64,000 nt of DNA from positions 1,302,001 through 1,366,000 of the forward strand of contig JAGVVL010000009.1 of the NCBI GenBank assembly GCA_018287875.1. The letters are read 5' to 3'. The DNA comes from Nigrospora sphaerica. Lineage: Eukaryota > Ascomycota > Sordariomycetes > Amphisphaeriales > Apiosporaceae. The translations under genes and the position numbers were made by a program. Under the pieces are notes generated by a model, which saw only the letters and a program-made list of their open reading frames with translations, searched no databases and was not told where the DNA came from. Below are positions 12,118 to 24,326 of the stretch, in pieces; positions within the stretch are counted from its first letter, which is position 1, and each line of letters starts with the position of its first letter.

Positions 12118-15100
12118 TTATGAGTTGTCCAGGGCACCGCTCTCGAGCAGACTTTGGTACAACTCGGGCTCCAGGAACTTGGCGACGCTGACGTCCTCGC
12201 TCAGACCCTTTCTGCGCCGTGTCTTGAGCACGAAGTCCCTGGCCAGAGCCTGGGCATCTGCTGGCTGCAGGGGTCGCAACACCACGTCGCGATCCAGAGG
12301 GTCGCCCGGCACCTTCTGCCACCGCTCAAACGTAAGGGAAACCGACGCCAGACCCTTCGTCTGCACGCGTAGGTCCGTTTCAAAGCCGAAGCTCTCGATG
12401 ACGGGCAGCAGACCGTTGACCCGGTGCAGCGGCGTGCCCGCCACCGGCGCGTCCGTCAACACGTGGCCCCGGCGCCGTGCGAGCACATTGTACAGCAAGG
12501 CCACCGAGCCTTGCGAGCCCGTCATGGAGCACGCGTACAGTGGCTCCATGAGCCTCGGGCTGGACATGAGGAAGGACGAGTAACAGGCACGTCGGGCGGT
12601 GGGGATGATTTGGCCTCCACCACGGAAGATGGCCTCGGGCGCCAACGTAGCGTCCATGATGCGGAACTTCGTGTTGCGGATGGCTGTTCAAAGACGAGTT
12701 TCATTAGCATAGCGTCTCAATCCAAACTGTACACCAAGGTACCCCATCATGTATTCGAAGCAAAGGACCGTAGGGTTTGAAGCGGGGGAAGGGGGCCGGT
12801 CTGATGCCCGCCAGTGGTGTCATGTGGTAATGCCGGCGTGCTTCAACCACATCTGACATCGCGAGTGATTGCGACGCCACACGTTGGCCCTCCCCCGCCG
12901 AGCACCACTGGTACTGCGGCAGCCAAGGAGATTGTATCGCCGCTATAGCCATGGTCATTGACGCCAGGGTGACTGAGCGCATACACCCTTGGACTTCGGA
13001 TGCCGACTCCGCAGATCCAATGCCGAGCACCGCAGCTACAGCCGCGCTCGTGACATTGCGATGCCTCGCTGCCTGGGCGAAAGTCCAGTCGGGCGAAGGG
13101 GCATTTAACGAGCGAAGCAAACCCTGTCATCCAGCTTCGCCAACGTCTTGAGTGCGTCTTCGCCCTGCAGGGCGCTGCAGGAGCCGCCACAGAGTCAGGG
13201 TGCAACAATTGCGCCGAGGGTGGTCGACTAGCCCAACTTTGGGATCTGGTACGTCTAGCAGCTGTGGAATGGGTTGCATCCATCCCATGTTCATCCTGCT
13301 TCCTCATCTCTCAGACTGGCCGAGGCCCGATAGGCCCCCCACCGATTTCGGTCGGGCTCGTTGGAAACATGCCGCCCCCCTTGTCCCCCTACCTACCAGC
13401 ATCGAGACAAATAGGAATCGCGTAGCATCGGCGCTCCAGCACTTGCTTATGGAGACACAGGGCAGGGCACGCGCTTTTGCAACTAGGCAATGCAGAAAGA
13501 TGCAGCAGAATAGCAAGATACAAAAGACCAGGACGAACGAGAAGCGATGGAATGGTAAACTTACGTTCTTCGCAAAGGGGACCTTCGCGTGCTGCCCAGC
13601 TGAAACCTTGACGGATGGTCTCACGGACCGTCTTGAGAAGACTCTTATCGACCTGCCAAACAAGTTAGGTGCCATTGCCAACAATGGTCGGATAACGTCA
13701 GAGGGTAGGGACGGAAGCCGAAGGGGAACTCCTGCGTGGCAACGAAGTAGATGCCGCATCTGGGGGCGCTATGCAACACTCCCAAGCCATGACGCTAGCG
13801 AGCATCTAGAAGCTCGAGAAGGAGTGGTGTGCAGCGGTCATAATATGGCCGTTGGCACATGTGTGAGTGGAACGGAAGCGTTGCAATACGTACCTCTGAA
13901 GGGAGCGTGTCGTCCTGTAGGATGTTGGGACCCATCTCGTCCGGCCCAAATGCCCAGATGCTTCTAGCTGCGAGAAGATCCCAGCCGTACTTCTCTTCGA
14001 AGAACTTTGCCACCTTTCTGGTGCCATCTTGCATCTTGACGCGGCCGGCCTCTATGTCCTCGGCGATGCCGTCGTCGAGGGGCTCGGCCACCATGGTGAT
14101 CTTGTTCCGCTTGTTGGGGGTGATGGCGTAGCATTTGGTGGCCGACACCTCGTCGACCGTCTCACAGAAACGTGTGACAGGGTCCGATACCTTGATCTCC
14201 ATGTCGGCGTAGACGCGGCGTAGGTCGTGAAGAACACAGTCCATGTACAGTTCACCCGTGCCGAGCACGATGTGTTCTCCTGACTCTTCCACCTTGGTTG
14301 TGATGAGCGGGTAGCTCTTGTTGATTTTCCGCAAACCATCCAGCATCTTGGGAAGCTCTGACGGGTTGATGGGTTCCACTGCAACTTTCAATACAGACTC
14401 GGTGAAGTGCGTGACGGGCTTGAAGATGTAGGCATCTTCGTCATCCTCTAATTTCGGGGGCACGAGTGTCGCTGATTTGACGATCGAGTTGTCCACGCCA
14501 CTCAGTAATGCCCAGTTGCCCGCGGGGATGCCGTCAACTGGGATGTTGTATCGCGTCTCGCCGATGAAGACGCCCGATATGGACGCCGTGGCCATGTCCT
14601 CCTCGTCATCTAACGAGTAGCCCTCGCCGAGCACGCGTACTTGCACTCCCGGGCGCGCTGTACCACTCATGACTCGGCCCAAAGACATGAAGCTCTTGCC
14701 ATCGGGTGTGTTGAATAGTTTGGTAACGTGGACAACCAGGGGGCCGTCGGGATCACATCGTTTCATGGCCTCAGCCACCTTGGTGTCCAGCGGACCCGTG
14801 TAGTACTTTTCCAGGCTCCGCTGCGCACCCACGAGTGGTGAAGGGATGTGCTGAACGACCATGTCGACGAAGCCAGTCGACGGCCCAAAGAATTGTTCGC
14901 AAACCGCCTTCAGTATGATTTTGGCGTCCATCTTGTACTGCGAGGGTTTGAGATAGATGCCCAAGGTTGCCAGCGTTCCCTTGAGATCCTCGGGGCTTTG
15001 GCTGATGGAGTGCGAAAAGACCTTGTAGATAGGTTCCATGACGAAGTGGACGAAGGATCGCTTGGCGCGATCGTCGCCAGGCAGAGGTTTCCGGCTGAAG

Positions 15101-16262
15101 GTCCTCTTTTTAGGGTTGTAGAAAATATTGCCCCAAAGGCGTTTGGCAAAGTCCTCGACGTTGATGCCAGGGAAGCTATCGGCATACATCTTGGCGAAGG
15201 ACTGGAGCGTAAAGCACCAGCCCATATCGGCACAGGCAAAGAGAACGTTGCCCTTCTCGGGGCTGAGACGCCTCGTCTCCCCCAACCCCGGGATAGTGTT
15301 TTCGATGACGGTGTTGACTTCTTCGACCACGTGCTTGAGCTTGAAGTAAGCATCGCTGGGCGGAAGGCGGAGCTCGAGAATCAGGCGATCCATCTTGTTG
15401 ATGATCAGGGTCAGGGGAATGTCCTCCAGAACGGCATGCTTGATGATCTGTTCCGTGTTGGCCTGGACGCCCTCGACCACGTCGACCACCAGGGCCACAC
15501 CATCGACCAAGCGCAAAGAGGCGGCCACCTCGTCGACAAAGTTGACGTGGCCGGGTGTATCGATGATGTTGATCAGATGCGATTTGCCCTTGGTGCTCTG
15601 CAGCACCAGGCTCATGGGCGCGGCTTTGACCGAGACGCCTCGTTCCCTCTCCAGCAGGGAGACGTCGGTGTAGCGCAGCTGCTCGTCGCGCTTCTTGCCG
15701 GCCCGTTGCTCGAGTTTTTGGCCAATGTCGTGGGTCTCGAGCACCAGCATGTCCATCAAGGCCGTCTTCCCGTGATGCAGGTGTCCGGCAAGCGCAATGT
15801 TCCGTATTTGGTCCGGGTAATTCATCAGGTCGGCTTGGAAGTCACGGTCGTAGAAGACGGGCGGAAGGTCGGCCTCCTCGACGGTGAACTTTCGCGTATC
15901 GGTCGGCGCGATGATGGGCTCGGTGAGGGGTTGCGCATCTTCCTCCTGGACCATGGTCTCGACATCCTCGCCGTAGACCTGTTGCGCCGTCGGGTAGTAC
16001 TGCTTGTCCTCGTGCAATACCACGGCATTGGAGGGCCCCTCGTCGTCCAGCTCCATCAGCTCCTGGCCGGTGGGCTGGTGGGCGGCCTCGGATGCGTCGT
16101 CGTCATCGTAGCCGTGAGCGCCCGTGTCCTGGCCGTGCTCGGACTCTTCCTCCGATGCGTCGGCCTCGCCAATAAAGTTGCCGAACCTGGAAGTGCAGTT
16201 AGAAAGGCAGCCAAGATCGCAAGGGATGGAAGGGGCGCATACTCATCATAGAGGTCATCCAT
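12118..16262 (-). CDS. SNU114: U5 snRNP GTPase Snu114 (EF-2-like)
   Basis: Four exons on the minus strand: 16262-16243, 16186-13894, 13652-13565 and 12683-12118, joined in frame to about 988 aa (human 972, yeast 1008). Introns are 56, 241 and 881 nt, all GT-AG. The protein starts MDDLYDEFGNF with an acidic N-terminus. G motifs are GHLHHGKT (about 141-148), DTPGH (about 216) and NKMD (about 270); EF-2-like domains II-V follow. The third exon encodes VDKSLLKTVRETIRQGF and the fourth begins PIRNTKFRIMDA, matching the family's continuous domain IV. Snu114 controls U4/U6 unwinding and spliceosome disassembly together with Prp8 and Brr2. The last intron (12684-13564) is exceptionally long for this window, yet the protein is continuous across it. 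The gene is divergent from ERG10. Confidence 0.95.
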
Positions 16263-17277
16263 GGCTGCTGATTTCGCGGAGATGGGGGGCGGGAAGAAGG
16301 TGTAGATGACGGACGGTGGCGATGGGGCTTCGGTTCGCGCGACACCGAGCTCTCGATGAATTGAAAAATGTCCAGCTCCGCGACACAAGGCTGTAGCGGC
16401 GCGTGGCTCGCGTCGGTGTGGCTTGTGGGTCGTGATGCAAGGCTAGGAACGACGGAGGCCCGCCCTGTGATTTTTTTGGCCACGAGAAGGGCGGAATCCC
16501 CTGCGTGTGGCGGGCGCTGCAGCCGCGGGACGGACGGGCTGTCAGTTACCCGGTCTCTCCTTCCTGATCAGCCCAGTACCTGCAAGTCTCACCTCACTGA
16601 GAAATTTCGACTCGCTATCGCAATCCTGCGGAGTGTGCACAGTGGTACTACATGTATGCAAGTCCTACTTGCCAGTATACAGGTGCTGTTAGTTCATATG
16701 GTATGGTAGCTAATTTCCATCCGCCGGCATCAACCGCTGCAGCGCAGCCGGCGGCAGCAAGCTTCCACGCAGACCTCGACCAACAAACTGCCCCCACGTT
16801 GGTCTAGTCGTGGTCAGATGGAGACGAGGCAGAGCTTCCAATTAGTCGACACGCTGCCGGGGTTAACCTTCGTTCTGCAAGGGGGTAAAGGCAGGGTAGG
16901 AGGAAGGCTAGAAGGCACCCGGGTGGCCGGTGCCACAAAAACGGCGCAGCTCCGATTGTGTTTCGCCCGGTTGTCTCCGCGTATGCATGCTCCGACTCGC
17001 GCCAACCTTTGTGGCACGACGTCCATACCTTGGGCGGTGTGCCCCTCATTGCAGGTGGAGGGGAGGGATCAAGGTGGGAATAATTAAACAGGGGACCAGC
17101 AACGGGGCGTAGAAGAGGGCCGACTCAACAAAACCCCTCCGTATCGGCCGTCTTCTTGTTCGCGCGACTTTGACCATCCTTCTCCAGCTTCCTTCAACTT
17201 CTTCGTGATACCCCAATTCGCTTCCTAGCCCTTGCTCCTGTTTCCCCCATCATTTCCCTCCATCGCCCGCCGCCAAT
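16263..17277. promoter_or_regulatory. Divergent intergenic region between SNU114 and ERG10
   Basis: About 1.0 kb separates the two start codons, so it must hold both promoters. The ERG10 side is a pyrimidine-rich leader (about 17150-17277) typical of strongly expressed fungal genes, ending CGCCAATATG at the start codon. No protein frame or RNA gene was recognised. Individual factor sites are not claimed. Confidence 0.6.
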
Positions 17278-18756
<1,479 letters not shown>

Positions 18757-18874
18757 CTGCATGGTCCGTCAATGCTGTGACGATGTGGCCAGGATGGCGG
18801 GTTACGAATTACGCATCGAAATGGGCGGTATTTTGCACATGACATAGCAGCTAGATTTCCACGCAAAAAGTGCT

Positions 18875-18880
18875 AATAAA
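18875..18880 (+). terminator. AATAAA polyadenylation signal of ERG10
   Basis: A perfect AATAAA lies about 120 nt after the ERG10 stop codon, followed by an AT-rich stretch and A-runs. This is the expected layout of a fungal 3' end. The exact cleavage site is not determined. Confidence 0.6.
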
Positions 18881-20020
18881 TAATAAGTATTATAAAAAAG
18901 AAAGAAAAAGAGGTCACAGTCCCAACTTGCTATGAGGTAGCCCAGTTCTTATTAGAGCTGGAGGTGCGCTGACATACGTGTAATAGCATCACCAGCATGT
19001 AGACGGAACAAACAGAGCGACAGGTGGTGTGTTGTCTGCCTGAGTACTTGCCTCTTGGGAACAGGCGCCAGCAGCTCCATAGTTTGCCGTATGGGGTAAG
19101 TAATCCTGGGAGACCAAAGCAATAGCTTCCAGAATGCTGGGAGGCAAGGTTTTCCATAGCTGACCAAGCAAGACAAACCTGAAAAGAAATTTCACACGAG
19201 ATAGGGGTTTGGCCAGCCAGGTGCAAGAAGGCAAACCTATGTACTACTTACTTTTAGAGGAGGAAACCCCCGCAAATATGAATAACTCCGTACAGGTTGC
19301 GGCTATGTACGATGCTGCGCTGGCGAGAGGCCTGCTGACGCGGGTGATGTCCCACCATACGCCAGGGATAGCGGTGGCGGAGGGGCTCCAAAATGTTTCC
19401 AGCATGGAAGGTGTCCCTCCTGGTCGTCCAGTTATCCAACCGTCTTGAGCGCCATAAACAACATCCATCTCACGGAGGTGCACGCGAGGAAAGTGACGGG
19501 CTGTCATGGGTACCTGATCCAAAGATGGGCAAGTAGCGCCTGCTCACACGGCCATGTTCACTCACGTACCTACCTTTCGTAGGGCAAAGCAACGTAATCC
19601 GTAGAACAAGGCCGAAGGCCTTTCTATTTGGCCCCTCGACAACAAATGCAATGGAAGACAAACCAACCGCCTTCTCCTCTCGCAGCAACAAAGCAAGCGA
19701 CACCTTCATTCGAGCATCACGTCCTCCCCACCTCCCCCCTTCTCCGTCCCAATTGCCAAGTTTCCATACGCCGCCACCAGGCACACGATGACCCCAGCAA
19801 TCCGGCACAGCTCCGGACTTATTATTGCATGAACGCCGACCTCGCTCGCCCAATGGGCTGATAGGCTGTCCTTCCCAATTCAGACTGGGTCATGTTCCGT
19901 TCGGGCACCACCCAAGAACCCTCACCACCAACCGACTTGGTGCAACAAGGCTTAGGCAGGCAAACGGTTGTCTTTTTTAACGTATTCGGTATTAGGAACA
20001 ATAATTTTCAATTACAAAAA
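18881..20020. other. Intergenic, no supported gene
   Basis: Between the ERG10 3' end and tRNA-Leu no frame is recognisable; those of 70-130 codons have no domain and no consistent codon bias. The last ~60 bases before the tRNA are AT-rich, as is common upstream of Pol III genes. Confidence 0.55.
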
Positions 20021-20138
20021 GGCAAGATGGCCGAGCGGTCTAAGGCGCTACGTTCAGGTTCGCATTAGTTTCTTGAAGCTGTTCGAATTGGACCTCGTAG
20101 TCTCGCAAGAGGCGTGGGTTCGAATCCCACTCTTGTCA
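20021..20138 (+). tRNA. tRNA-Leu (CAG) with a 36-nt intron
   Basis: The acceptor arms GGCAAGA (20021-20027) and TCTTGTC (20131-20137) pair with one G-T wobble; A20138 is the discriminator. The A box is TGGCCGAGCGG and the B box GGTTCGAATCC; the T arm is GTGGG/CCCAC around TTCGAAT. The anticodon stem is CTACG (20048-20052) with CGTAG (20096-20100), and the anticodon CAG is at 20055-20057. The intron runs from about 20059 to 20094, starting one base after the anticodon, the canonical tRNA intron position. A long variable arm (TCTCGCAAGAGG region) is typical of class II Leu tRNAs. A Pol III T-tract follows. Confidence 0.95.
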
Positions 20139-20142
20139 TACA

Positions 20143-20169
20143 TGTTCACAATATGAACAATTTCTTTTT
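20143..20169 (+). terminator. Hairpin plus T5 tract after tRNA-Leu
   Basis: Five bases after the tRNA 3' end, TGTTCA (20143-20148) and TGAACA (20154-20159) form a perfect 6-bp inverted repeat with a 5-nt loop. It is followed by TTTC and a T5 run at 20165-20169. The T-run alone would suffice as a Pol III terminator; the hairpin is an extra feature. Confidence 0.65.
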
Positions 20170-21175
20170 GCCATTACTATACCACTACGTTCCCACTAAA
20201 ATCCTCATCCGTTTCCGTTGCTCTTGCCCTTCTTTCTTTAATGCCATGTTTCGTAGGTCCCAATGTTCTGTCAGAGTGGGCATCCTTTTTCTGCTGCATG
20301 TCAACTCTTTGAATAAGGGCAACTGGTGGCCCAGTTCCCGTAGACGCACGTTTTTGGGACAATACATTGACACGCTGCATCGCATTACATTTGTTGGGGT
20401 TGCTATACCGCCACCATATGAATGTGAGAGCCTCCAGAGCGTGGGGTAGGCAGACTTAGCTGAAAACACGCGAGAGCGAGTCGATCGTCATGGAAATGTA
20501 TGTCATTTCCCGGGAATAGCCAACCAGTCGACTGGCTCACTTATCCCCTTCGTATATGAGCATCATTCGCGCCGCCGTCTGGAAATGCCTTTGCGCCGTT
20601 GAGTTGGCGTATTTAACATATGATTACCGACTCGTTACCCGCCTGCCACGTAAGTAGTAGTGGCGGGCGCGAAGTGTCTGTCAGTCAGCAAGACGCATGG
20701 TACGGAGTAAGATCGGAAACTTCTACCCCGAAAGTGGTGAGACGCATATATGCTGCCTCTATCACGTCCCCCGCCTGCTCGCTGCCTCTGCGACGATCTC
20801 GACTTCATTGGCAGGCGCACCGGCCAAACGATACAAAGATGTAAGAATTTAGTAGCACCTAGTTCCCATGACAGAGCCATGATGTCGCTTGGTAAGCAAC
20901 CATGGTCGCGGCAATCATGTTCCGGAGCACCCGGGTTGGCAGGTAAGGTACGCGAAGTTTTGTTCGGGGGACCGACGCTGGACCGCCTCTCTGTGAGCGC
21001 ATTTCCCGCCGCGCCCGAGAAGGGAAGGCGAGAGACTATAAGAACGAGGAGCTTGGCTTGGCAGATGCCCTCGAGCTCGGAGGGGGGAAGGTCAGCCAGC
21101 CCTTCCTCACCCTTCCCCCTTTTCGACCTGTAAATCCCCACCGAACCGGAAACCGCAACACCCCCCTTCCCATCC
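20170..21175. other. Intergenic between tRNA-Leu and the adenylation-domain gene
   Basis: About 1 kb with no recognisable gene. The last ~80 bases before 21176 are C/T-rich, as expected for a leader. One chance minus-strand frame crosses into the following gene and was discounted. Confidence 0.5.
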
Positions 21176-23148
21176 ATGACGGACGACGCGACCTTCCCGC
21201 CGATGTTGTGGTCGGTGGAGGTGGCGGAGCGGGCGCGGGCGACGCCGGCGCGCGTCTTCTGCGAGATGGCGCGCGATGACTGGCGGGGGCGGGCCGGGCG
21301 CGACGCCGCGCGCGCCGTGTCGTACGCGCAGCTGGCGCGGGCGGTCGACCGCGTCAGCTGGTGGCTCGACGAGGTCATGGGCGGCGATCCGGATCGCGAC
21401 GACGACGGTAGCGCCGAACCGCCCGCCTTCGTCTACGTCGGGCCCAACGACCTGCGCTACGTCGTTGCCCTCGTGGCGGCCCAGAAGACGGGCCGCCAGA
21501 TGGTCGTCGCCGAGCTCAACCGCCTGACGCACACCGCCCTGCTGGCCCTGCTCGAGGCGACGCGCTGCCGCGTCTGGGTCGGCGGGTCGGCCGAGCACAC
21601 GGCGCAGGGCGAGGCCGTCCTGTAAGTGTTGGGGCCCGGGCCGAATCCCCCCCCCCCCCCTTTTCCCCGAAGGCACGAACGGCTGACCCCACCCCCCCGG
21701 CGTGACGGGCAGGCCCCAACGGCCCGGGACGACGCTGGCGACGCTGGCGCCGCTGGAGGAGCTGCTGGCCGACGATGGCGACGACGGGGCCGCGGTGCCG
21801 GCGTACCCGTTCGCCAAGACGTGGGCCGAGGCGGCGTCGATGCCCGCCTTCGTCATCCACAGCTCGGGCACGACGGGCGTGCCCAAGCCGCTGTGGTACT
21901 CGCCCGAGCTGCTGGCCGTCGCGCACACGCAGCGCCGGTTGTCCGACGGCGGCGTCGAGAACCCCGAGCTCATGACGCGGCCCATGCTGGGCACGCGCGC
22001 CCTGTCAGCCGCCCCCTACCACCCGTTCTGGAACGACGGCTGACTTCGGAAAACTGGGAAAAGCTGGGGCGCGCCGCCGCAGTGGATCGGCGGCCTACAC
22101 GGTTACCTCGTCGCGCCCCTGATGTGGGATGTGGTGCCCATCTGGCCGCCCGCCGACGCCGGCGTGCCGCCACCGCCCGACGTCCTCGAGGGCCTGATGG
22201 AGCGCCTCGAGCCCGACGGCGGCTTCTACGTGCCCACGACGCTGCGGGAGCTGGTAAGCCACAGGATCTCCGTGTTTCTTTCGTGCCCTTCCCCCCCTTT
22301 CCACCCCTCACCTCTCCGCGTCTACTCGTCACTTTGCACTGTCTCGCCCGGCCCCCCACAAAAAGACTGACGTCGAGGTTTTTTTTCCCCGGCAGTGCCA
22401 GCGGCCCGCGGGACTCGAGCTGCTCCGGCGGCACGCGTGGGTGGCGACGGGGGGCGCGCCTCTCGACGACGCCGTCGGCGACGCGCTGTGCGAGGCCGTG
22501 GCGCTGGTGGCCGTCATCGGCTCGACCGAAAGCTACATGTGGCCGGTACAGACGCTCGCCGACGCGCGCGACTGGCGGTACATACGGCCGGACCCGCGCC
22601 TCGCGTGGCGGCTGGAGGCCCTCGGCGACGGCGACAGCGTCGGCGACGACGACGAGCCCGACGTCGGCGAGCTCGTCTTCGACCGGCGGCCGGCGTGGCG
22701 CCGTTTCCAGGGCGCCTTCGTCCGCTTCCCTGACCTCGAGGTATGGCGCACGAGCGACCTCTTTTCGCGCCACCCGACCAACCCCGAGCTCATCCGCCAC
22801 CGCGGCCGCCGCGACGACCTCGTCAAGCTGCAGTGGCTCACCAAGGTCCGCGCCGGCGACATCGAGGCCGCCCTGCTCGCGGATCCCCGCGTCGCCGCCG
22901 CCCTCGTCGGCGGCGAGGGCCGTCCCGCGCCCTTCGTCGTCCTGCAGCCGCGCACCAACACGAGCGCCGCCGAGTTCGGCGCCCTCATCGGCGCCCTCAA
23001 TGCCGCCTACTCGGCCGAGATCCACATCCCGCCGGAGAACATCATCGTCGCCGACACCCAGAGGCCGCTGAAGCGGCTGAGCAAGGGCACCTTGGACCGA
23101 AAGAGCATCGTGGCTGACTACGCCGACGAAATCGCCCGATTGTACTGA
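21176..23148 (+). CDS. Stand-alone NRPS-like adenylation (AMP-binding) domain protein
   Basis: Best model: exons 21176-21621, 21713-22003, 22064-22253 and 22396-23148, about 559 aa. Core motifs of the adenylate-forming superfamily are visible: HSSGTTGVPKPLWY (P-loop A3), VATGGAPL, IGSTES (A5 region), WRTSDLF (A7 region), GRRDDLVKLQ (A8) and the terminal RLSKGTLDRK with the catalytic Lys (A10). The stop falls about 17 residues after A10, where NRPS-like synthetases normally continue into a carrier and a reductase or thioesterase domain, so this protein is truncated or free-standing. The second intron (22004-22063, 60 nt) has a weak donor, GTCAGC, but a perfect CTGAC branch site and AAAG acceptor. 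Without it an in-frame TGA at 22041-22043 breaks the gene. The substrate cannot be read from the sequence. The first intron's acceptor follows a C-run at about 21650 that could hide an indel. Confidence 0.78.
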
Positions 23149-23246
23149 GAGGGGAAGAAGTGGGGAGAAGCGGGGAAAACTCGAGGAGTAGGAGGCCTTT
23201 GCAATCGTAATCTATCATGTTCTCGTTCTACCCTGCAGCGTACGGT

Positions 23247-24326
23247 TTACATGAACTTGGCCGCCATGGACAGCAGGCCACCGGCGCCCGACGACGTCTG
23301 GTCGCCACCCTTGCCCTTCATGTAAAACTTCAAGGCCATCTGGGCCGCCTCCATAACGGCCGAGTCCTTGCTCTCGCTGCCCTGGACCTTGCCGGCCGAG
23401 GCCTTTTGATCGAATAGCTAGAAAGAGGAAGAGGAAGAGCACGTTAGTCACAGGTGGATGGGTGAACGAGGCACGCGGCGGGAGAGCGCGGGCAACTCAC
23501 CTTGGCAGCCTCACCCATGGCCATGCCGATGAAAGCGCTCTGGCTGTTGGCCTGCTGCATCATGGGTCCCGTAGTCAGCATGCGAAGGCCGGAATCAGGG
23601 CCAGGAGGGGAGGGCGGGTCGGGCGTCGGGCTGCGTACCTGCGAGCTACCACTGCCTTCGCTGCCGCCGCTCGTGAACTTCTTCAGGGCCTGCATGGCGG
23701 CGGCGGCACCAATGCTCTTGCCGTCCGTCTCGGTGTCGTCGGTATCCTCGTAGTGCTTCTTGTGCTGTTTCACGGCGTCTGTCCCCCGGAGTGTCAGCCG
23801 GGCGTCCTGCTGGGGAGGAGGTGGGGCGAAGAAACCCCGCGCGAATAGAGCAAAGGGCCCATCAGGAACGCACCCTCTTCGTCGATATCCTCGTCCTTGA
23901 GGGACTGGCGCTTCTGGCTCAGGGCGCCCAGGATCGTGGTAAACAAGCTGGGGTCAGCGTCGGCCCCCGCCTGGCGGGTCGCGTGTTCGGCGGCGGGCGA
24001 GAGGTCTTCGTCCTCGAGGCCGTGGCCGCCGGGCGGGTAGGCACCGCCATGGGTCGCTGGGTGCGAGGAAACGCGAGGGTTAGTTAGCCATGGGAACTTC
24101 TCACGGAACTTCGGCACACGGGGACGAGGTCGTTCACGCCGTACCGTTTCCGCTAACGTCTGTGGTCGTGTATAACCCTGTTAGCCAAGCTAAACCCGGC
24201 GCTGGGAGGGAGACCCTGACACGGGCGGGGGAACGGGCGGTGGGGTTCCCGGGCGAGAAGGGGACGCAACAAATGTAGGATGGCTTGCTTACCTTGGCGA
24301 CGCTCGTCTACGTCCTGTCCGAACAT
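23247..24326 (-). CDS. DUF7721-type (beta-flanking-protein-like) small protein
   Basis: Five exons on the minus strand (24326-24293, 24056-23874, 23778-23639, 23554-23501, 23417-23247) give about 193 aa. All introns are GT-AG (236, 95, 84 and 83 nt) and phases agree. The product begins MFGQDVDERRQ. A Gly/Pro/Glu-rich segment follows, then LFTTILGALSQKRQSLKDEDIDEE, DAVKQHKKHYE, GAAAAMQALKKFTSGG, SAFIGMAMGEAAKLFDQK and a C-terminal helix ending LLSMAAKFM. This succession of short amphipathic alanine-rich helices matches a fungal family annotated as beta-flanking protein or DUF7721, recalled rather than searched; no biochemical role is established. The acceptor of exon 4 is a NAGNAG (CAGCAG), so one Gln may be optional. 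It converges on the adenylation gene with only 98 bp between stop codons. Confidence 0.72.

Noticed and set aside
12843..13307. 154-codon minus-strand frame inside the 881-nt SNU114 intron
   Set aside because: Cys/Ser/Arg-rich without a family; the flanking exons join perfectly without it, so it is not an exon. A nested gene is not supported.
13152..13967. 271-codon plus-strand frame across SNU114 introns
   Set aside because: No recognisable domain, and it overlaps a conserved exon on the opposite strand.
14848..16251. 467-codon plus-strand open frame antisense to SNU114
   Set aside because: It is a reverse-frame shadow of a strongly GC3-biased conserved gene; composition (Asp/Gly/Leu/Val repeats) mirrors the sense codons and no domain is visible.
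21626..23071. 481-codon plus-strand frame across the adenylation gene
   Set aside because: It is the wrong frame of that gene, rich in Arg/Ala/Pro and crossing its introns; the core motifs lie in the other frames.
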